Positions 22,578 to 33,419 of a stretch of 64,000 bases of DNA are shown here, in pieces. Position 1 is the stretch's first letter. Each line of letters starts with the position of its first letter. The DNA lies in contig WION01000066.1 in the NCBI GenBank assembly GCA_015039365.1, positions 141,430 through 205,429 of the forward strand. Direction: 5' to 3'. A program made the translations under genes and the position numbers. Below the pieces are notes generated by a model. The model was not told the DNA's origin. It saw only the letters and a program-made list of their open reading frames with translations, and ran no database searches. This DNA is from Amanita rubescens. Lineage: Eukaryota; Basidiomycota; Agaricomycetes; Agaricales; Amanitaceae.

Positions 22578-22862
22578 ATAGTTGCAACTACCCGTAGAAA
22601 TCTCATTTATATCTTACCCAAACCATTACAATAGTCTTCTAATACATAAAAAACAAATCTACGAGGGTTAACAGAGCAAAATTTGGGTGTTTTGACGCGG
22701 GCGAGGTCGGAATTGGAGTTCGGAAATTTCACCCAGCCTCAACAGGAGGTCTGAGGCCAGGTTCGGAAATTTTCGTCCAAAACCCAGATTTTCGGTTCGG
22801 ATTTTTGGTCCCAAAAGTTGGGATTTTTGATTCCTACCTCCAGGGGTATTCTCATGGGTCCT

Positions 22863-23283
22863 CCACAGGTCCACGACCAACGTTGAGGGAACATTTCACG
22901 TAGTTGGGACGTCGGTAACTGCCGTAAAACGTCGGCCAAACCGGAACAAAGAAATATGCATCCGTCGTCATCTGATGCTAGACTAGCTATACGGCGTTGG
23001 ACATTCCTGAGCCACTCCTGCGCCGTAGTGCCGAAGAGCAGCGAGACACGTCAGTATCAAACTCAGCCGGGCTCCAAGTGAGCATGACTAGCTGGCCGAC
23101 GTGACGAAACCTTGTTGACAACTACGGGCCACCCGCAAAAGATTTTTTGCAAATTTGTCGATATAAAATGATTGATATAGGCCCGACATGACTCATCATG
23201 ATTATTGTCGCTTTTCCCGGCCTCCCGTATGCTTGGCTTAAGTAGCTCTGCTACGAGCCTACGACAGCCCATAGTAACCATCC
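22863..23283. other. Spacer upstream of the P450 gene
   Basis: Begins with the right copy of the 8-bp target duplication (22863-22870). No gene is seen; presumably contains the P450 promoter. Confidence 0.4.
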
Positions 23284-25341
23284 ATGGACGCAAAGATCAC
23301 CTTTGTCTTTGCGGTCGCCATTTTGTTCTCGTGTTTTTTGTCCGCTTGGAAAAAGCATAGGAAGGTACGCATAGGCCCTTCTTATGCAGTGAAAATCGTC
23401 ATCTGTAGCTAAATCATGCTTGCAGTTGAGCGGAATTCCGACTATCGGTCCCTCTGGAATCCTGGGTTCGTACATAGGTGCTTTACGATTTCTGCGAGAT
23501 GGAAGAGCAATGGTGCAGGAGGGCTACGACAAGGTGAGTATGTATAAATGCCGATGACGCGTTTTGGACCATCATTCACAGTATCGTGGATCTATCTTCA
23601 AAATACCCATGATGACACAATGGATGGTTGTTGTCACTGGTCCTCAATTGTTCGAAGATGTTCGAAAAGCATCTGACGACGAACTTTCGTTCCTAGACGC
23701 CGCTGCCGAGGTAATGTATCTTGCACATCCATGCGATGTTTATTTGCTGATGGCTGTGTAGATGATCCATACCGACCTTCTTCTTGGACGCGAGACGCAT
23801 GAAGATACTTCTCATATCGACGTCGTTAGGTCACATCTTACACGAAATATTGCCGCCCGGTTTTCGGATGTTCAAGACGAGATCGCTGCTGCCTTTCCCG
23901 AATACATACCTACCAAAGGAAACGGTACGCGCATTTGATTCTCACAGAGAATGACTGCTGACTATCATCAGAATGGACAACCGTTACCGCGCGCAAGACC
24001 ATTTTAGGTATCGTGTGTAGGGCAGTCAATAGGATGCTCGTCGGGTTACCTTTATGTGAGTACCGTCCGTGACTGAACATCCGGACATGCCTCACGTTTC
24101 GTAGGTCGTGATCCTGATTACAGGTTATTAAATGAGAACTTTACTGTTGACATAGTGATCGCGGCGAGCATTATCAACATGTTTCCAATCTCCCTCAGGC
24201 AGTCAGTAGTTCCTCTTCTAAATACGATTAGCATTCTAACCTCTCGCAGCATTGTTGCTAAGTTCTTACGGAAGGTTCCAAACGGTATTAAGCGTGGAAT
24301 ACAGCACCTACAACCTTTGATCGAGGAACGCATCAAACAAGAGGCGCAATATGGCAAAGATTGGCCAGACAAACCAGTCAGTACTTATTCAACGTCGCAT
24401 TCGAAAAAATTCACACTCTACTAAAGAACGATGCAATAAGTTGGCTATTAGACGTTGCGAAAGAACCACACAGGCGGAGTAGCAAGAACTTGACCATCCG
24501 CATATTGCTTCTGAATTTTGTAGCTATTCATACTACAACGATGGTATGTAAATCTCTGGCTCGAGCGGACAAAAACATTCATATGCATTATCAGGCTGTC
24601 ACCACTGCACTTTTTTACCTGGCTACCCATCCTGAATATGTGCAACCGATGCGTGAAGAAGTTGAGACTGTTATAAATGCAGATGGTTGGACGAAAGCTG
24701 CCGTCGGAAGACTATCGAAAGTGGATAGTTTCCTGAAAGAGTCGCAACGATTATCTGGGGGAGGACTCCGTATGTTTCGCACTTCGCCCGCTACCGCTTT
24801 CTTTTCTCACCTCTAGCTGTTAAGTTACCGTGACGCGCAAAGCAGTGAAAGATTTCACGTTTTCGAACGGGATGACGATCCCCGCGGGATCTCTGATCAG
24901 TGTTCCTCATCGTTGTGTCCACCAAGATGCAGTTCGTGTTCGATTTACCAGGTTTTTAAACATTTGGAACATTTTTGTCTAGGAAAACTATCCAGATCCC
25001 GACATCTTCGACGGGTTTCGATTTGCGAAGAAGCGCGAACAGGAAGGGGAAAGCACAAAACATGGAATGGCAACACCGACACCCGATTTCATGGTTTTTG
25101 GCCACGGTCGCCATGCATGGTACAAATTACCGCTTGATAACAGGCACCGTCTGATATGCTAACTGAATCTAGCCCTGGCCGATTTTTCGCCGCTAACGAG
25201 ATCAAGGCTATGCTTGCGTACATTCTGTTGAACTACGACGTTAAAATGGCGAATGACCGCGGACTTCCAGCTGAATGGTGGTTTGGATCCAATTCTTCAC
25301 CGGATCCTACAGCAGAGGTGATGTTCCGCAAGCGGGTATGA
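23284..25341 (+). CDS. Cytochrome P450 monooxygenase
   Basis: Haem-thiolate monooxygenase, ER-anchored by an N-terminal hydrophobic helix (FVFAVAILFSCFLSA). About 13 exons join in frame. Key sites: I-helix segment NFVAIHTTTM, K-helix ExxR in KESQRLSG, PERF-like DPDIFDGFRF, and the haem loop FGHGRHACPGRFFA. The haem cysteine codon is split by an intron (TG at 25118-25119, C at 25173), so the unspliced reading appears to lack it. A second trap is the exon starting LLTVTRKAVKDF: the nearest AG gives a stop, but the AG eight bases further on keeps the frame. The I-helix wording resembles the ent-kaurene-oxidase-like fungal group. The substrate is unknown. The neighbouring BBE oxidase could act in the same pathway. 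Confidence 0.85.
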
Positions 25342-26250
25342 GGTTCATCTTAACCTAGAGTGTAGTCGCGCTCCATATGTACGCTTACGTGATTACGTGA
25401 CCGCTTGTAACTCAGGCTCTTCATTAATTCACCAGCGCGCAAGGCGGACATAATACTTTGTAGCCTGATTTCCGACTGCTTGTGTCTTACCTTTCAATGC
25501 CGTACGACCTAATGCTAGTAACTGAAATATCACTTAAACCAATCATAGGACCAGTTATGGGACTCAAGTATGCGACATTCAATGTTAGTTTTGTTTTTTC
25601 GATCCTATCGGATTATGGGTTAGAAAACAATTTCCTTCGTCTGGACTTGGTTCCTGTTGCATGTTGTCCCTGAACCTCGATTTTTGAGCTTCAGCAAGGC
25701 ATACTTCACTTGAATTGTATTGGAACTAGCACCAGCAACTGATCGGCATCTGATCCAGCCCCCTAATGCTGTGCAAGGCAATTCTTGAACATAAACCCTG
25801 TCGCAGACGCACAGCAATAACTTTATTTCGCAAGACTGTCATTCGGGGCATCCAACATGAGTTTGTAATCACCGTGACACATTGCCTCATGGACCAATAT
25901 CCGCGTTGCAAACGTGCTTCAGGCCCTCCTTGTCCGCGATGAGCGATGGTGGATTGCATGTCAGCGGCAGCGTCGGTCGTAGCGCTGGCTGCACGTATCG
26001 GAAATTTTCATCATGAAAGTGTGCGCTCCGCCCGTTGAAACATCGTCATTGAGCGAAAACGGCGGAGAGACACATGCTGCACGGTCAACCAATACCGGTG
26101 ACACAGTATATCCCACTCGTGTCGATAGGCAATGTCCTTTCCCCGATGTTAGAGTCGTGTTTGGTAATATAATAAATTCCATTCCTCGCCCTACCGTTTC
26201 GCCACTAGCCAGCACAGGAAATGGGAAATATACACAACGGTCTGCGAGGG
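25342..26250. other. Spacer without a supported gene
   Basis: Short open frames on both strands have no domain and no splice support. Confidence 0.35.
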
Positions 26251-26258
26251 TATAAAAG
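26251..26258 (+). promoter_or_regulatory. TATA box of dsRBD gene
   Basis: TATAAAAG, 82 bases before the ATG at 26333. The surrounding sequence does not match the promoter block of the other dsRBD genes. Confidence 0.5.
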
Positions 26259-26332
26259 ATGGCATACCTGAGAGAACATCAACACGCGACATATCTACCC
26301 TTGAGCACTCGGATACGAAGAGAAATCTTGAC

Positions 26333-26678
26333 ATGGACAATACACAAAGTGAGTGATCCTCTTTCTCAGGCTTTCCGGGCCTGACAAGCGATTCAAGCAT
26401 GGCGAACCGTCTTGCACAACCGCTGCAGGAATCGTGCTAGACCCACCTATTCCCAGAAATCATACCAAGGCCCAGATCATAATCCCGTCTATACGTTTGA
26501 TGTTCAAAGTAGGCCCTATACCCATTGACTTGAGGACGACGCTGAAAACTTGACTTTGTCAGTAAATGGAACAACTTGGGGAACAGGAATTGGCCGTAGT
26601 ATGGCGTCGGCAATGGATGCAGCAGCACGAAAAGCTTTAGAGTTCGGAGAGCGAACAGGGGCCTTTGACAAGCTTTGA
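26333..26678 (+). CDS. Small single-domain dsRNA-binding protein (83 aa), divergent
   Basis: Exons 26333-26348, 26389-26508 and 26563-26678 give 83 residues. The domain reads AWRTVLHNRCRNRARPTYSQ, PDHNPVYTFDVQINGTTWGT and GIGRSMASAMDAAARKALEF. Intron phases and positions equal those of the other members; the first intron is only 40 nt. The helix-2 start has GRSMASAM in place of the usual KKxAK, so the main phosphate-binding lysines are missing and RNA binding is doubtful; it may instead mediate protein contacts, as degenerate dsRBDs often do. It is alone here, away from the 7-13 kb array, and has its own TATA box. Confidence 0.82.
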
Positions 26679-26899
26679 GTAGGAAGTTGAACTTCCTTCG
26701 GCACGAAACCAAGTTGTACACTTTTTCCTCCCTAGAATTTTAGATGACAATAGATGCCGGAACGTAGACTAGACGAGGGGTAACTGTGAATGTATACGTA
26801 CGTAGATCTCATTGGCCAAGCAGATAAACATCGTGGGATGTTCGCTGAATGGGAATGACAAGTAATATGATGTTCAGAAAGTGGAAGCATTAAGGGCGG

Positions 26900-27173
26900 A
26901 TGTCACTTGGAGAAAACGTTTCTAAAACCTACGAGGATGATAAGCAGAGGCTGTGCCGTGTCCTTGCCGAAGTGGATACTGTGATTTACCACGGTATGAC
27001 AGGCTCCATCGTATCAACGCTGGACGTGGGTAAGTAAGTCCCGGAAGGCCGAATCGAGATTCGAGAGGGAGGCCAACGCATCGTAAGTATGAGCGATTGA
27101 CATGTGTTCCGTTGCTATCACATCAGCCATGAACTTGGCATTACATCAGTATAGGCATCGCTGTCGTATTTAG
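26900..27173 (+). CDS. Possible small protein (58 aa), two exons
   Basis: An open frame MSLGENVSKTYEDDKQRLCR runs from 26900 to a GTAAGT donor at 27030, and an acceptor ending at 27126 joins it in frame to a short exon ending at 27173. No domain is recognised, and it could be a relic or chance. Confidence 0.22.
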
Positions 27174-27647
27174 CAATGGCAGAAGGATGGTGCATGCCTC
27201 CAAGAAGCTGCACACGTGTTGTCGAAAATGAAGTCATCAATAAGCACGCGATTCCAATGCGCGGCTGCACCAAGGATTATTACCTGTTTTTATATAACAC
27301 CGCCGAACGCCCACGCTGGTGGGCGATTCCCTCGGCCTCCGAGAGGCGCTTATCCTGAACGTGGTATATCATTCCCTCGCCATATCGTTGTAAAATGACT
27401 AGCATGTTCCAGAAACCATATAACCTAGCGGAGACGAAGAAGCCAAAAATGGAGGTCAAGTGGACATAAATGATACCGTATACCCCTCATTCTTATGATC
27501 TACAACTGTCATTGTCAATACTAAAATCGCTCGAATCCTTAAAATAGTGCGTTCCTGTTTAATTTTGCTGATAAAGTTTTCCGATACGACCTTAATAAAT
27601 CGCGTCGGGACTGTAAAAGCCGACTTCCAAGTGGCCCCCCGGGAAAG
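27174..27647. other. Spacer upstream of the 7-TM gene
   Basis: No supported gene; presumably includes the promoter of the gene starting at 27648. Confidence 0.35.
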
Positions 27648-29024
27648 ATGGCTTTCCCAGCAGACGAGGTATACGTCTGTCAATTCGTTCAATTCAACGT
27701 CCCTCATAGCATCAATTGCAGGCAAAACTTGTATCTATCTTTGTACAAACGCTTCTTTATGGTTTGAGCCGCTCAAGATCTCGCCCGCTCGTATTTAACG
27801 GATTTTTACAGGTGCTTATACGGTGCTATTCGTTATCACGACCGCCCTCTTCTTAGGAGGGAGCGGGCGATCGGTCTTGCTAGCAGCTCGTAGACGCATG
27901 TTTCTCGTATCGATCTTGCTATTCGTGATCGCAACCACAGTGCGTGAGCATCGACGCTCGTTTTGATTCTTTCACTTATGCCAAATGACTCGGAAGCACA
28001 TTAGCGTCAACTTTACGCGAATCATCAAAGCGTTTATTATATATCCTAATGCACCGGGAGGACCTTCGGCGTTCTTCAACCGACTTTCGGAATTTACCCA
28101 GATGTTCGGAAGTACGCTGTATGTAGCGCAAACGCTCCTTGGCGACGCTCTAGTCGTAAGTTTTCCGCAAACATCGAACCACGCCCTGATTTATCGGCAG
28201 ATATGGAGATGCTACCTTGCCTGGGATAAGAACATTTTCATCGTTGCCTTTCCTATTCTCCTTTTACTAGGCAGCACGGGTAAGCCAGCCATCGAGAACA
28301 AAAGAAAATACAACACACATCGCTGATTTTTATTCCGGTTAGCGACCGGCATCGGGATTCTTTATTACTTTGATCGCGTTGTCCCCGACTCTGATATATT
28401 CGTAACTCAACTGCAACAATGGATCGTCTCCTTCTTTTCGATGACCCTGGCGACGAATCTTATTGGGACAAGTTATGCATATGCTTTTGTCTTTCTTTTT
28501 TGTACGGATCGGTGTTAACACGTCGTAGGTCTCGTCGCTTACAGGTTATGGCAGATCAACAACAAAGGAATCAGGCGTTCCAATAAACGATTGTATCCCG
28601 TCTTACTCCTCATAGTCGAATCCGGAGCAATATACTCAGCAGCCCTCTTGGTTCTGCTCATACTCTACAAGTCTGATTCATGGTTCCAATACATCATCTT
28701 GGATGCTGTCAGTACCACCCCTCTTTTTTTTTCCCTTTTTTTCTAAAAAAAAAACTCATTCGTCGTCCTCTTGGCGCTAGATTTCCTCTCTTGTCGTAAG
28801 CACCACCTATCTACGACCCGTTTCATTTCTAAAACTTATGTAATTATTAGGGCCTTGTATTCTCCGTCATTATGTATCGCATTTTGGCCGGAGTCACTTC
28901 TGTTAGGGGTGAAACGCAACTCTTGGGAATGGACAATATGGATTTAGGTGGCACGTCTCACATTCATAGTGTGGACGGAAGCAAAGTCGATCGTGCCTCG
29001 AGTTTAGGTGGTTTCAATAGCTGA
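27648..29024 (+). CDS. Agaricomycete 7-TM membrane protein (paralogue 1)
   Basis: Predicted integral membrane protein with about seven helices and an extracellular N terminus, of unknown function. Nine exons join in frame from MAFPADE (exon 1) through AKLVSIFVQTLLYGAYTVLF, LAARRRMFLVSILLFVIATT, the loop FIIYPNAPGGPSAFFNRLSE, IWRCYLAWDK, DIFVTQLQQWIVSFFSMTLA and GLVFSVIMYRI to a hydrophilic tail ending ASSLGGFNS. The RCYLxW motif after helix 3 is typical of this large family, which has no assigned ligand. The start was fixed by the match of exon 1 and its intron to the paralogue on the other strand. It converges with that paralogue, with only 123 bases between the two stop codons. Confidence 0.85.
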
Positions 29025-29147
29025 TGATATTTGTGCGGTAATTACAATTGGGTAGGCTGTCTAAGTCTGTGAAGAGAAGTAAAGCAAAAGCAATCGAACG
29101 AAATTTTGATCAGATGTCAGTGTCTTCGGGTTCTGTATATATCCATG

Positions 29148-30622
29148 TTATATCAAGAAAGAATGGTGAATGTGATGGTATGACATACTCTTATCCGATA
29201 GTTTTTTATCCTCAAATTCATTTGCACTACCAGCATCTGGGCGAGAAAATTCCGTGTCTACGAAGATGCTCTCGTTGGGCGCCGCTCTGAAAGGCCCAAG
29301 CTCTATTTGATCTGCGAAACCCATCGGTGAGGTTTCCGTCTCTGACGAGCGCCAGCCTCTGGAGGAGACGATTGTCTCTCCTGCAGGCGTTGTGATACCC
29401 AGACCAATCCGGATAATGATCATGGAGAATACAAGACCCTAAATGGTGCCATGGTCACGCTCGGTCCTCGATGACAAATGGGGTAAATGATACTCACGAC
29501 GATCGCGGAGACCTGTTATCGGAGAATGATTGATTAACGAGTGATTAGCAGCTGAAAGACCTAGGACGTACCGCATCAAGTACGACATATTGAAACCAAG
29601 ATTGAACTTTGTAGAGGATGAGAAGGACAAGGAGAGTTAGGGAATACACGGCGCCGGACTCTACGACGAGGAATATGACAGGCCGCATGCTATATCCAGT
29701 GAATACGATAGTTTGTCGGTTGATAAACCATATACGAAATGCGACGAGTGCTACATTTTCAAGTGAGCCACGGTTGGGGAGTGAATTTCTTGTAGCTCAC
29801 CTGTACATATGACGTTTGTAGCGAACGTGGTGATGAAGAACGAAATGATCCATTGCTGGAGTTGTTGCACGAAAACAGGAGCATTTGGTACAATTCGGGC
29901 AAAGGAGTAAAGAATCCCGACGCCAGTGACTGTAAAAGACCGTGAGAGTTGATTTCGAGAAACTAAAAAAGGGTAGGAGACTGCCATACCGAAGCTGCCC
30001 ACAAGTAGCAGACAAGGAAAGGCAATGATGGCAAATTTCCTGCCCCAGACGAGATAGCACCGATAAAGCTACGACGATCACTTGATCTGAATCTGAGACA
30101 CTTGGCAGGTATAAAATCAACATACCACAACACCATCACCGACCAGAGTCTGGGCGACGTATATCGTGCTTCCGAAAAGTTGAGTAAAGTTGGAGAGCTG
30201 GTTGAAGAAAGCTGGTGGTCCGCCTGGTTCATTTCGGTAGATTATAAATGCCTGTATTATTCGCGTAAAATTGACACTGATGTGCTAAGTGGGCTTAATG
30301 AGATTTTGGCTTGCCAAGATGAATAAGCGATAGACACTCACCATCGTAGCCAGGATGAACATGACCAAAGAAATCCCAATCATCGTCTTGAGCACCGGAC
30401 GACCCCTTTGTCGGCGATAAATCAAAACCCATGACGTTAAAACAAAAAGGACAGTATAGGCTCCTACGGTACGTTAGTACTCAAATTTCTCGATGGAAAG
30501 CCTCCGCACCGTATAGTACAGATTGAATATAGATGGATATTAATTTTGCCTGTGAGTACGTTCAGCCATCGGGGTTTATGGTGCGGTTCTGTGAGACTGA
30601 CCTCATCGGGCCCTATAGTCAT
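29148..30622 (-). CDS. Agaricomycete 7-TM membrane protein (paralogue 2)
   Basis: Inverted paralogue of the preceding gene with the same exon order: MTIGPDE, then AKLISIYIQSVLYGAYTVLF, LKTMIGISLVMFILATM, FIIYRNEPGGPPAFFNQLSN, IYRCYLVWGRKFAIIAFP, VFVQQLQQWIISFFITTFAT and GLVFSMIIIRIGLG. The cytoplasmic tail is longer (about 85 residues; SSRGWRSSETETSP and a SxxFVDTEF segment) than in paralogue 1, and is rich in possible phosphorylation sites. Function unknown. The tail-to-tail pair probably arose by inverted duplication, and transcripts may overlap at their 3' ends. Confidence 0.85.
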
Positions 30623-31223
30623 CCTACGGGAAGGGACTAAGATACAACGATATCGATACGCAGTGGGGGTGGCTTTGAGGGTGTTTCGAGAATTCGGATG
30701 GTTATAATAAAGAGTCCACGATGGATCTCCTCATATACGTCTAACATGCGAACGAGTCCTTCCCAGACCCTGTGGATGGTAACGGTTTACGATTATTAAT
30801 ATATGTCCCTTGGCGAAACTGGGAGAGAGGAGGAGTGGTGTGGATCGTTTCACCGCCCAGGCAAGGTAAGTAGGGTATTTGCCTGTCCGGGAGGGAGTAT
30901 AGTTGGAAAGAAAGAACACATGGAAAGGTTTTCTTCCAAAGTCTAAATGTGACGTAACGTTGGGTTCTTTGCTGTAAAGCCACGCGTGCACAAGCCATGC
31001 TTCCACGCCACGGGTTACACGCATACACAATATTTATTTACCATGTCTGGCTTCGTCAGCTTTGTAGGGTTTCGTGGTGGGTCATGGGAAAAACTAGTGA
31101 AGCTCTGAACTTTCCTTTCGTCGTCGGCGGAGCGCCGGAAGTGCGGCAATGTTGAACCGGCCTTTTCCTTACTAGCACCGAGAGGCTAGATCCCTATACA
31201 CATGGTCCGAAATCTAATCTATC
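30623..31223. other. Spacer between the 7-TM and reductase genes
   Basis: No supported gene; it combines the promoter of the 7-TM gene with the 3' flank of the reductase gene. Two open frames of 95-99 codons on the minus strand overlap each other and lack coding character. Confidence 0.35.
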
Positions 31224-32439
31224 CTAAGAGGTCCTTGGCACAATCCCGCCCGTGACCATGTCCCAACCAAGCTGTTCATAAGTCCAACCAAAACACGATC
31301 CACCCAACTTGGGCGAATGAAACCCACAAACGGACTTGTGCATCCCAGGCTCTTCATGAATCCCATCCAAAATGCGCATATCTTCGTCCGAGAGTTCCAC
31401 CAACTTTAGGCACCCGTTAACGGAACAAATTCGTAATGGTTGGGTAGGTGACACACACCTTGATATTTTCTTTCATCCTGTCTTCTCTTTCTGTTTTTGG
31501 AATGACAGCTGTACCTCGTTGGACACCCCAGCTTAGCAACACTTGGGCCGGGGTGACACCCCTCCGCCGCGCAACGCCCATGAGCGTTTCGTTGTTCGCT
31601 AGTTTGTTCTTGGCAATAGGAGAGTACGCCGTCACCACTATCCCTCTCTCCTTACAAAATTGAATCAACTCGTGTTGAGGGAGACTGGGGTGTGCTTCGA
31701 TTTGGTTAACAGCTGGGATGATTTGGGTTTGACAGTGAGATAAGAGCTCTTTCAAGGTCTTTACGCTGAAATTTGATACGCCGATGTTCTTGACTTTTCC
31801 TGGCGTCAGGTTAGCTTTTTCAGGGAAGGAACGAATGCATCCATACCGCTTGCGAGCAGATTTTGCATCGAAACCCACGTTTCGATAAAGGTGGGACTTT
31901 GATCTGGGGCATACGCGTCACCTAAGTCTATTATAAGTTTGATATTATTATACGTAGTTTAATAAGATACCATTTACTTTCAGGGCTTGAGGCCAGTGCA
32001 TAAGGTACAAATCGACATATTCAATGCCTAGTTTGCGGAGGCTGATATCCAAGGCTTGAGCGACGCGACTATGGTCTTCACCTCTAAAAAAGTGAGGAAA
32101 CGCGACGGAAGCGGATGAATGCGGACTTACGCAAGCTTGGTAGTTATGAATAAGTCATCACGCGTCAAGGTTTAATGAGTCTTCTCTCTTTTTTACAATA
32201 CAAAGTAACAATAGCCGTACCGTAATTCGCAGCCTTGGGTTTTTCCTTTTTTGAGTCTGATGCTAGCATGTGATGAGGCACAGACTTGCCGTATCGATGT
32301 GTCTATATCCGATTTGTAAGGCGCTTTTAACCATGGAGGTGACGTGGTCGCCTTCGCCGACGTGCCCCATCCAACACCCTATGCCTATGGCGGGGATGGA
32401 GTTGCCATTGTTGAGTTTGAAAGAGGGAACCGAGGTCAT
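31224..32439 (-). CDS. Aldo-keto reductase, with a defective or unresolved exon near the active site
   Basis: NADPH-dependent aldo-keto reductase of the (alpha/beta)8 barrel fold. MTSVPSFKLNNGNSIPAIGI, HIDTAANYG (catalytic Asp and Tyr), FITTKLA (Lys), YVDLYLMHWPQALK (His), KVKNIGVSNFSVKTLKELLS, NQIEAHPSLPQHELI, AYSPIAKNKLA and VIPKTEREDRM (cofactor loop) are all in place, ending GGIVPRTS. Exon 1 uses a GC-AG intron (GCAAGT donor near 32288). After HIDTAANYG the family expects about 20 residues beginning NE..VG; the sequence between 32230 and 32165 offers no in-frame exon for them, and the frame leading into LTRDDLFITTKLA contains a TAA. The gene may be damaged here or use an exon I cannot place. 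Confidence 0.7.
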
Positions 32440-32668
32440 GCTGTCAGTGTAAGTGGTATAGAGGTGAAGAAGGCATCACGTGGAGAGATTCAAAGAGTTT
32501 ATATCCGCCGTCAAAGAGGGTGAGAGATAACATTAGCTTCAAGCTGCGCCGCAGAGATCCGTAATGGGTCAAGGCTTTTCCTCGTCACCCGAGCATCTCG
32601 ACTTAAACTTTCCGCTCTCAAAAAACGTCTAAATGGCATTTTTCGATTTTAAAGCAGTCGTGGACACT

Positions 32669-33253
32669 CTATTGAATATTATAGCCAATCAAACTTCTGC
32701 GACCCATTATCTCCCCAATCTGCAACACCCACGCAATTCAGCACCAAGTCGAGAAACTCGGGGACGACGTACCTTGAATATACCATACGCCTCGAGACCG
32801 TACACTCCAATCCTCAAAATCTCACCACTCACAACGGCTTCTCTCCAAAACGCAGGACTAAGTGCCCGAGAAAAGAGGGTGGAGTAAGCGGATTGAATGG
32901 CTCCTAAGCTGGGAGGGCTAAGCCTCTCCGCGCGGTAGATGTGTTTGACCAATTCACGAGCCACGGCGAGGTTGTAAAAGAGTGGTTGCTGGTAAGCTGC
33001 GGATGTACAGGTGTTATGACAATGTAATTTTGGGTGGCACGGAACACTTACAACCTAGCATTCCGCCGAGCCTCTGACCAGCAGGCTCTAGCATCTTTTT
33101 TGAAGTCTCCCATATTTGACCTGCTTGTTTTTGTGCGCCGGAAAGAACGTCCTGGGCTTTCTTTTGAGCGCCGTCCGTCCCCGAAGACGCATTTCGCGTG
33201 AAAATACGTTGAACGGAGCGTCGAAGAGTAAACGAGGGGAGGGCGGGACGCAT
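32669..33253 (-). CDS. ATP20: Mitochondrial ATP synthase subunit g
   Basis: Small inner-membrane subunit of the F1Fo ATP synthase, needed for dimerisation of the enzyme and crista shape. Three exons join in frame. Residues 1-24 (MRPALPSFTLRRSVQRIFTR) form a basic, amphipathic mitochondrial presequence. The family region follows: SYQQPLFYNLAVARELVKHI, SPPSLGAIQSAYSTLF, REAVVSGEILRIGVYGLEAY and the C-terminal IGEIMGRRSLIGYNIQ, which includes the GxxxG-like helix-packing face. The first ATG (33253) follows a non-ATG codon in frame and gives the expected length. It lies in a compact row of core genes on the minus strand. Confidence 0.9.
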
Positions 33254-33419
33254 CGCGTAGTACAAGTTGAGAAAAAATAAAAATATTATTTAAAAATTAA
33301 TTTTTGACCCGGATTTTTCCGTATCTTATCTGCTATCCCTTTTTTCCGCGTAAAACCATTAACTATTATATTATAGGTGATAAAGGTATACACAGATCAC
33401 AGTTTACAAACGCCCTCCC

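Larger units (their letters stand above)
21804..22862. mobile_element. Non-autonomous hAT-like DNA transposon (1059 bp) with 8-bp target duplication
   Basis: The ends are inverted repeats: the left end AGGACCCGTGCGAATACCC and the reverse complement of the right end AGGACCCATGAGAATACCC continue in parallel for 34 bases with five mismatches. The element is flanked by a perfect 8-bp duplication CCACAGGT at 21796-21803 and 22863-22870, the length made by hAT transposases. Inside are subterminal words GGAGGTCTGAGG and TTCGGAAATTTT at both ends, a tRNA-like segment and a broken reading frame. No transposase is encoded, so it would need one in trans. It sits between the oxidase and the P450 gene. 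Confidence 0.8.

Noticed and set aside
24770..24850. Frameshift in the P450 gene at 23284-25341
   Set aside because: The nearest AG gives a stop, but the AG eight bases further gives a clean frame into LLTVTRKAVKDF. No mutation is needed.
25100..25180. P450 lacking its haem cysteine (apparent FGHGRHAW)
   Set aside because: An intron at 25120-25172 splits the cysteine codon; after splicing the loop reads FGHGRHACPGRFFA.
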